Below are positions 7,154-10,419 of a stretch of DNA of 10,419 nucleotides, one piece after another. The notes beneath the pieces are model-generated. The model saw only the letters and a list, made by a program, of their open reading frames with translations. It was not told the origin of the DNA and searched no databases. Position 1 is the first letter of the stretch. Each line of letters starts with the position of its first letter. The stretch comes from MedAcidi-G1 sp002713545. GTDB lineage: Bacteria > Actinomycetota > Acidimicrobiia > Acidimicrobiales > MedAcidi-G1. The DNA lies in assembly GCA_964013895.1 (NCBI GenBank), contig CAXGYF010000043.1, positions 1 to 10,419 on the forward strand, in the 5' to 3' direction. A program made the translations under genes and the position numbers.

Positions 7154-8389
7154 ATGAATCAAAGATTTAACGATCCACAAACAGTTCTCATTCAGTTATG
7201 TGAAGAATTAAGTCACGATGTCAAAGGTGTTGCTTCACGATGGGCTATGTCAGGGGCAATGTCCCTTACAGGCGAATCATCAGGACCACCAAGGCAGGTT
7301 CCCGTTGGAGTTACTTTACGGATGGAACAACTTGCAACGATAATTGGGGAAATGACCGGATTATCAATTGATGGCCCTGCTTTACTCGGCGAAAGAGCTG
7401 CCATAGCCGGATACACACGACAGGGAAATAGATCAGTTGGGGGTCATGCACAACTTGTTGAATCCATAGATAAACCAATATGTATTAATTTTGCCAGACC
7501 AGATGATCTTCTCTTAATACCAGCATGGCTACAAGAAGAAATCGATCCAAATAATCGTATGGAAGTCCTTTCATCCCTGAAAAAATTTGAAAGTCAACAG
7601 TTGATGAAACAAGCAGATCTATTAGGCATTCCTCTAGGGGTACCCGATGTGGAAGAGTATGAATATCCTGCATATCTGACTGAGGGAAAGAAGTCTAAAA
7701 AACGAGCAGAGTCAACTTTAGTAATTGAATTTGGTTCCTTATGGGCGAGTCCGTTATGTGGGGATCTACTTAGAAGATCTGGTTGTCGCGTCATAAAAAT
7801 AGAAAGTTTATCCAGACCTGATGGTGCTAGAAGAGGGCCGCCGGGCTTTTTTGATTTACTTAATGGAGGCAAAGAATCATTGGCGTTAGATTTCAAGGAT
7901 GACAGCTCTTTGAAATTCTTGAGGAAAATTGTAAAAGAAGCTGATGTGATCGTCGAAGGCAGTCGACCCAGAGCTTTACGACAATTAGGAGTAGACGCAG
8001 AAACAGAAGTTGAAAACGGAAAAGTTTGGGTTTCTATTACAGGTTATGGCAGGACTGGGCCAAGATCAAAAGGAGTAGCATTCGGAGACGATGCAGCTGT
8101 TTCAGGCGGACTCTTTCTTAAAGATCCACTAAGTTTTATAGCAGATGCGGTAGCGGACCCTTCAGCGGGTCTACTAGCAGCAGTTATTGCTCTATCAGCT
8201 TTAGAGTCTGAAAAAGGGTGGTTAATAGACGTACCTCTCTCTGCAGTCGCAAACTGGATTTGCGGGATAGGAGAGGTGCCTAAAGAGTCGGAAAGGGACG
8301 TAGTTGCAGAGCCGCGCGCCAGAAAAATCAAAACTAAAGCTCCAGAAATAGGTCAACATAACAGTGAGTTAGAAAATGAATTTTCATAA
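7154..8389 (+). CDS. CaiB/BaiF-like CoA-transferase with rearranged domain order
   Basis: A 411-residue protein. Residues about 187-369 match the N-terminal half of family III CoA-transferases: VIEFGSLWASPLCGDLLRRS, RVIKIESLSRPDGARRG, a GGKESLALDFKD block, ADVIVEGSRPRALRQLGVD and VWVSITGYGRTGPRS. DAVADPSAGLLAA follows, with Asp335 aligning with the catalytic Asp (compare Asp171 of the left-hand CoA-transferase in this window). Residues about 27-165 come before this half but resemble the middle and C-terminal part of the family: SGAMSLTGESSGPP, then INFARPDDLLLIPAWLQ, ending LLGIPLGVP (compare the usual AGVPxGPV). This looks like a permuted or fused part-duplicate CaiB protein. The last 40 residues are charged and low in complexity. 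Similar proteins may exist in Actinobacteria, annotated simply as CoA transferase. The ATG at 7154 has no clear ribosome binding site. It is divergent from the acyl-CoA synthetase operon. Confidence 0.85.
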   Translation: MNQRFNDPQTVLIQLCEELSHDVKGVASRWAMSGAMSLTGESSGPPRQVPVGVTLRMEQLATIIGEMTGLSIDGPALLGERAAIAGYTRQGNRSVGGHAQLVESIDKPICINFARPDDLLLIPAWLQEEIDPNNRMEVLSSLKKFESQQLMKQADLLGIPLGVPDVEEYEYPAYLTEGKKSKKRAESTLVIEFGSLWASPLCGDLLRRSGCRVIKIESLSRPDGARRGPPGFFDLLNGGKESLALDFKDDSSLKFLRKIVKEADVIVEGSRPRALRQLGVDAETEVENGKVWVSITGYGRTGPRSKGVAFGDDAAVSGGLFLKDPLSFIADAVADPSAGLLAAVIALSALESEKGWLIDVPLSAVANWICGIGEVPKESERDVVAEPRARKIKTKAPEIGQHNSELENEFS

Positions 8390-8450
8390 TGTGAGCTATC
8401 TCTACTAAGCATCTGACTTTCTTGCTTTTATATCCGTTAGCGTTCTGATA

Positions 8451-9791
8451 ATGAAACCACGAGTTCGTTTCGCCCCATCACCTACAGGTTTTTTGCATGT
8501 AGGGAGCGCTCGAACTGCTTTGTTTAATTGGCTTTACGCCCGATCTACAGGCGGAACTTTCATACTTCGTGTAGAAGACACCGACCAAGAGCGAAATCGA
8601 CCCGAACTAACCCAGCAATTGTTGCAAGAATTGGACTGGTTAGGTCTTGACTGGGATGAGGGGCCTATTTATCAATCAGAGAAACTGGAAAGACATCGTG
8701 AAGTCGTACAAGCTTTCTTGGAAAATGGTCATGCATACCTTTGCGATGAGGAGAACAAAGAAGTTCAAGGAACTTCTTTAGTGGAAGGCATGGCAGTTAG
8801 GTTCCGTATGCCTCAAGACAAAACAATTTCTTTTACTGACTTAGTCCGTGGCGAAGTGACTTTCAATACAGATGATCTGGAAGATTTCGTCATTTGGCGA
8901 TCTAATGGGACCCCTATGTTTCTTTTAGCAAACGCAGTTGATGATGCGGACATGGAGATCACGCATGCTATTCGTGGAGAAGATTTGCTTTCGGGGGTTC
9001 CTAAAGTTTTGCTTCTTTTAGATGCAATGGAAGTCGAACACCCCACATACGCGCATTTGCCTCTACTCGTTAATGAACAAAGGAAAAAACTTTCTAAACG
9101 TCGTGATGATGTTGCGGTAGGTGACTACAGGGAGAAAGGATTTTTGCCTGAAGCCATGGTTAACTATCTTGCTTTACTTGGATGGGGTCCACCTGATGGA
9201 GTGGAAATTAGATCACCCGCTGAAATTGTAAAAGTTTTTAACGTTGACGACGTCAACAAGGCAGCAGCATTTTTTGACATTCAAAAATTTGAACACATTA
9301 ATTCTTCATATCTCAGAAGTCTCTCTAAAGAAGACTTCATGAAGCGCGTGGAACCATGGATAGGGAAAGAAGCTCCTTGGCCTGAAGAAAATTTCGACTC
9401 AGAAAAATTTTCAATAATGGCTGGTCTTGTACAAGAAAAGTTAAGAACATTGAGTGATATACCAAGATTTGTTGATTTCTTATTCTTGGAACAACCAGAC
9501 ATAGATGAAGATTCTTGGAGGAAGACTATGAAAAATCCGCAAGTCTCAGATTCTCTGCTTGGTCATGTAGCAGAGTCTTTCGAAGATTGTGAGTGGGAAA
9601 CCGAGGTTTTAAAGGATCTGGTTACCCAAGCAGGAGAAAAAGTTGATTTAAAACTTGGCAAAGCTCAAGCTCCATTGAGAGTCGCTATTACTGGCAGGAC
9701 GGTCGGTCCGCCTTTATTTGAGACAATGGCTTGTTGTATGACTCGAGAGGAGGTCCTTAAGCGTATTTCCGCTGCAAGGAAAAGCCTTTAA
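8451..9791 (+). CDS. gltX: Glutamyl-tRNA synthetase, compact form
   Basis: A 446-residue class I synthetase that charges tRNA-Glu; if the organism lacks a glutaminyl-tRNA synthetase it would also mischarge tRNA-Gln for GatCAB. The HIGH-type signature is RFAPSPTGFLHVGSARTALF (HVGS at 16-19), and the KMSKS-type loop is KLSKR at 213-217. ILRVEDTDQERN, AIRGEDLL, VNYLALLGWGPPDG and the C-terminal helical anticodon-binding domain are all present. Between YLC (96-98) and AVRFRMP there are only about 20 residues, where the usual enzyme has about 45-55 including the Cys-rich YxCxC...CR element; only Cys98 remains. This explains the length being shorter than the usual 465-490. The ATG at 8451 directly precedes the canonical N-terminus but has no ribosome binding site. 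Two tRNA genes for its substrates follow. Confidence 0.96.
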   Translation: MKPRVRFAPSPTGFLHVGSARTALFNWLYARSTGGTFILRVEDTDQERNRPELTQQLLQELDWLGLDWDEGPIYQSEKLERHREVVQAFLENGHAYLCDEENKEVQGTSLVEGMAVRFRMPQDKTISFTDLVRGEVTFNTDDLEDFVIWRSNGTPMFLLANAVDDADMEITHAIRGEDLLSGVPKVLLLLDAMEVEHPTYAHLPLLVNEQRKKLSKRRDDVAVGDYREKGFLPEAMVNYLALLGWGPPDGVEIRSPAEIVKVFNVDDVNKAAAFFDIQKFEHINSSYLRSLSKEDFMKRVEPWIGKEAPWPEENFDSEKFSIMAGLVQEKLRTLSDIPRFVDFLFLEQPDIDEDSWRKTMKNPQVSDSLLGHVAESFEDCEWETEVLKDLVTQAGEKVDLKLGKAQAPLRVAITGRTVGPPLFETMACCMTREEVLKRISAARKSL

Positions 9792-9861
9792 CTTTATTTC
9801 CAATATGGAACTCGCATAAACAACGAGACGTTACGCTTAAATTTGCTTTTATTGGCCACTA

Positions 9862-9933
9862 TCGGGGGTGGTGTAATTGGCAACACAGCTGGTTCTGGTC
9901 CAGTCGTTGGGGGTTCAAGTCCTCCCCCCCGAG
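9862..9933 (+). tRNA. tRNA-Gln (anticodon CTG)
   Basis: A complete 72-base cloverleaf folds by hand. The acceptor stem is TCGGGGG with CCCCCGA, the D stem GTGT with ACAC, and the anticodon stem GCTGG with CCAGT (closing G-U pair). The loop TTCTGGT has anticodon CTG at 9895-9897, the variable loop is CGTT, and the T stem GGGGG pairs with CCTCC around TTCAAGT. The discriminator base is G9933. CCA is not encoded, so it must be added by the tRNA nucleotidyltransferase. It follows gltX by 70 bases with no evident terminator between. Confidence 0.95.
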
Positions 9934-9965
9934 CTGAAAAATTTAAAAGATTTATTTAAAGTCCT

Positions 9966-10041
9966 GCCCCGTTCGTCTAGTGGCCTAGGACGCCAGGTTC
10001 TCAACCTGGTAACACGGGTTCGAATCCCGTACGGGGTACCA
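9966..10041 (+). tRNA. tRNA-Glu (anticodon CTC), CCA encoded
   Basis: A complete cloverleaf. The acceptor stem is GCCCCGT with ACGGGGT (G1-U72 wobble), the D stem GTCT with GGAC, and the anticodon stem CCAGG with CCTGG. The loop TTCTCAA has anticodon CTC at 10000-10002, and the T stem ACGGG pairs with CCCGT around TTCGAAT. The discriminator is A10038, followed by CCA at 10039-10041, unlike the neighbouring tRNA-Gln. It lies 32 bases after tRNA-Gln and they are probably co-transcribed. CTC reads GAG; a second tRNA-Glu with TTC would be expected elsewhere. Confidence 0.96.
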
Positions 10042-10073
10042 CTTGCTACAGCTCTGATTAAGTATGAATGATT

Positions 10074-10419
10074 TTAGTAACCGTAGTCATAACTAGGTGG
10101 GTTGTATACAGGCGGTGGGTTATACAAAGGCATGGTAGTTGTTGGGGTAGTGGTGGTGGAGTTTGACGTTAAAACTTTTATCGTGCCGGTCATGTATGGA
10201 TGAAGCAAGCAGAAGTATGTGTATGTTCCAGGTGTATTAAAGGTAATTTCTGCTGATTCACCTGATTTAAGATTTCCCGTGCTGAACTCCGATGCAGTCG
10301 CGGTGTGAGAGTAAACATCATTATTTGTGAATATTACTTTTTGTCCCGAGATGATTTCTACGGCCCCACTATAAGAAAAATTTTCAATACTTATAGCTGC
10401 TGTATCGGAAAGTTCTTGT
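10074..10419 (-). CDS. Cupredoxin (plastocyanin/amicyanin-like blue copper protein), N-terminus cut by window edge
   Basis: The minus strand is open from the window edge to a TAA at 10074, giving the last 114 residues. A single cupredoxin domain is seen, from ISIENFSYSGAVEIISGQKV to GTIKVL. The type 1 copper ligands are all present: His38 in VYSHTA, then Cys70, His73 and Met76 in YFCLLHPYMTG (numbered from the first visible residue). Such proteins carry single electrons outside the cytoplasmic membrane or bind copper; the export signal would lie beyond the window. After the domain comes a Thr-rich linker (TSNSTTTTPTTTMP), then a Pro/Tyr-rich end with two YNPP repeats, finishing YDYGY. A tail like this is unusual for a small cupredoxin. 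It is convergent with the tRNA genes, with 32 bases between and no clear terminator. Confidence 0.9.
   Translation of the reverse strand, partial: QELSDTAAISIENFSYSGAVEIISGQKVIFTNNDVYSHTATASEFSTGNLKSGESAEITFNTPGTYTYFCLLHPYMTGTIKVLTSNSTTTTPTTTMPLYNPPPVYNPPSYDYGY

Noticed and set aside
8390..8450. Terminator or promoter between the second CaiB-like gene and gltX
   Set aside because: No GC-rich hairpin with a T-tract is seen. The best -35/-10 pair (TTGCTT and GATAAT) would start transcription inside gltX.
9877..10071. Small plus-strand open frame over the tRNA genes
   Set aside because: Its sequence is the two tRNAs translated; both fold as complete cloverleaves.

Overview
The window looks like a chromosomal segment of a low-to-mid-GC bacterium, most likely a marine-type actinobacterium of the Acidimicrobiia kind. 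This is inferred from three things: the density of CoA-thioester enzymes, the gltX / tRNA-Gln / tRNA-Glu arrangement known from Actinobacteria, and the mix of strong Shine-Dalgarno starts with starts that have none. No transposase, integrase, phage gene, CRISPR array or rRNA is visible.

Layout. Bases 1-1085 (minus strand) hold a family III (CaiB/BaiF) CoA-transferase whose C-terminus runs off the left edge. Divergent from it is a plus-strand series: a low-molecular-weight phosphatase with a YwlE-like active site (1180-1737), an acyl-CoA dehydrogenase (1764-2975) and a thiolase (3030-4181). The thiolase meets, tail to tail and 6 bases apart, a minus-strand operon running from 7041 down to 4188. 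In transcription order that operon encodes a 101-residue three-cysteine protein of unknown function, an AMP-forming acyl-CoA synthetase, and an unusual 339-residue crotonase-fold protein. Divergent from this operon is a second, unusual CaiB-like protein (7154-8389). The right end holds glutamyl-tRNA synthetase (8451-9791), tRNA-Gln(CTG), tRNA-Glu(CTC) and the 3' part of a minus-strand cupredoxin gene.

How the genes fit together. The synthetase would activate a carboxylic acid with CoA. The CaiB-type proteins could transfer or epimerise the CoA ester. The dehydrogenase, crotonase protein and thiolase cover oxidation, hydration and thiolytic cleavage. Together they look like a beta-oxidation-type catabolic locus with unknown substrate; no 3-hydroxyacyl-CoA dehydrogenase is in view.

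The most striking point is that the two proteins flanking the synthetase operon both have a rearranged domain order. In the crotonase-like protein, the helices that normally close the fold come first and the catalytic core comes last, ending abruptly at the usual 'GLVD' position. In the CaiB-like protein, a segment resembling the middle and C-terminal half of the family precedes the N-terminal Rossmann-type half. Both read as circular permutations or fused part-copies, and they sit beside the unknown three-cysteine protein. This is the best candidate here for an under-described system. A compact glutamyl-tRNA synthetase lacking the usual insert, and a cupredoxin with a Thr-rich then Pro/Tyr-rich tail, are secondary points of interest.
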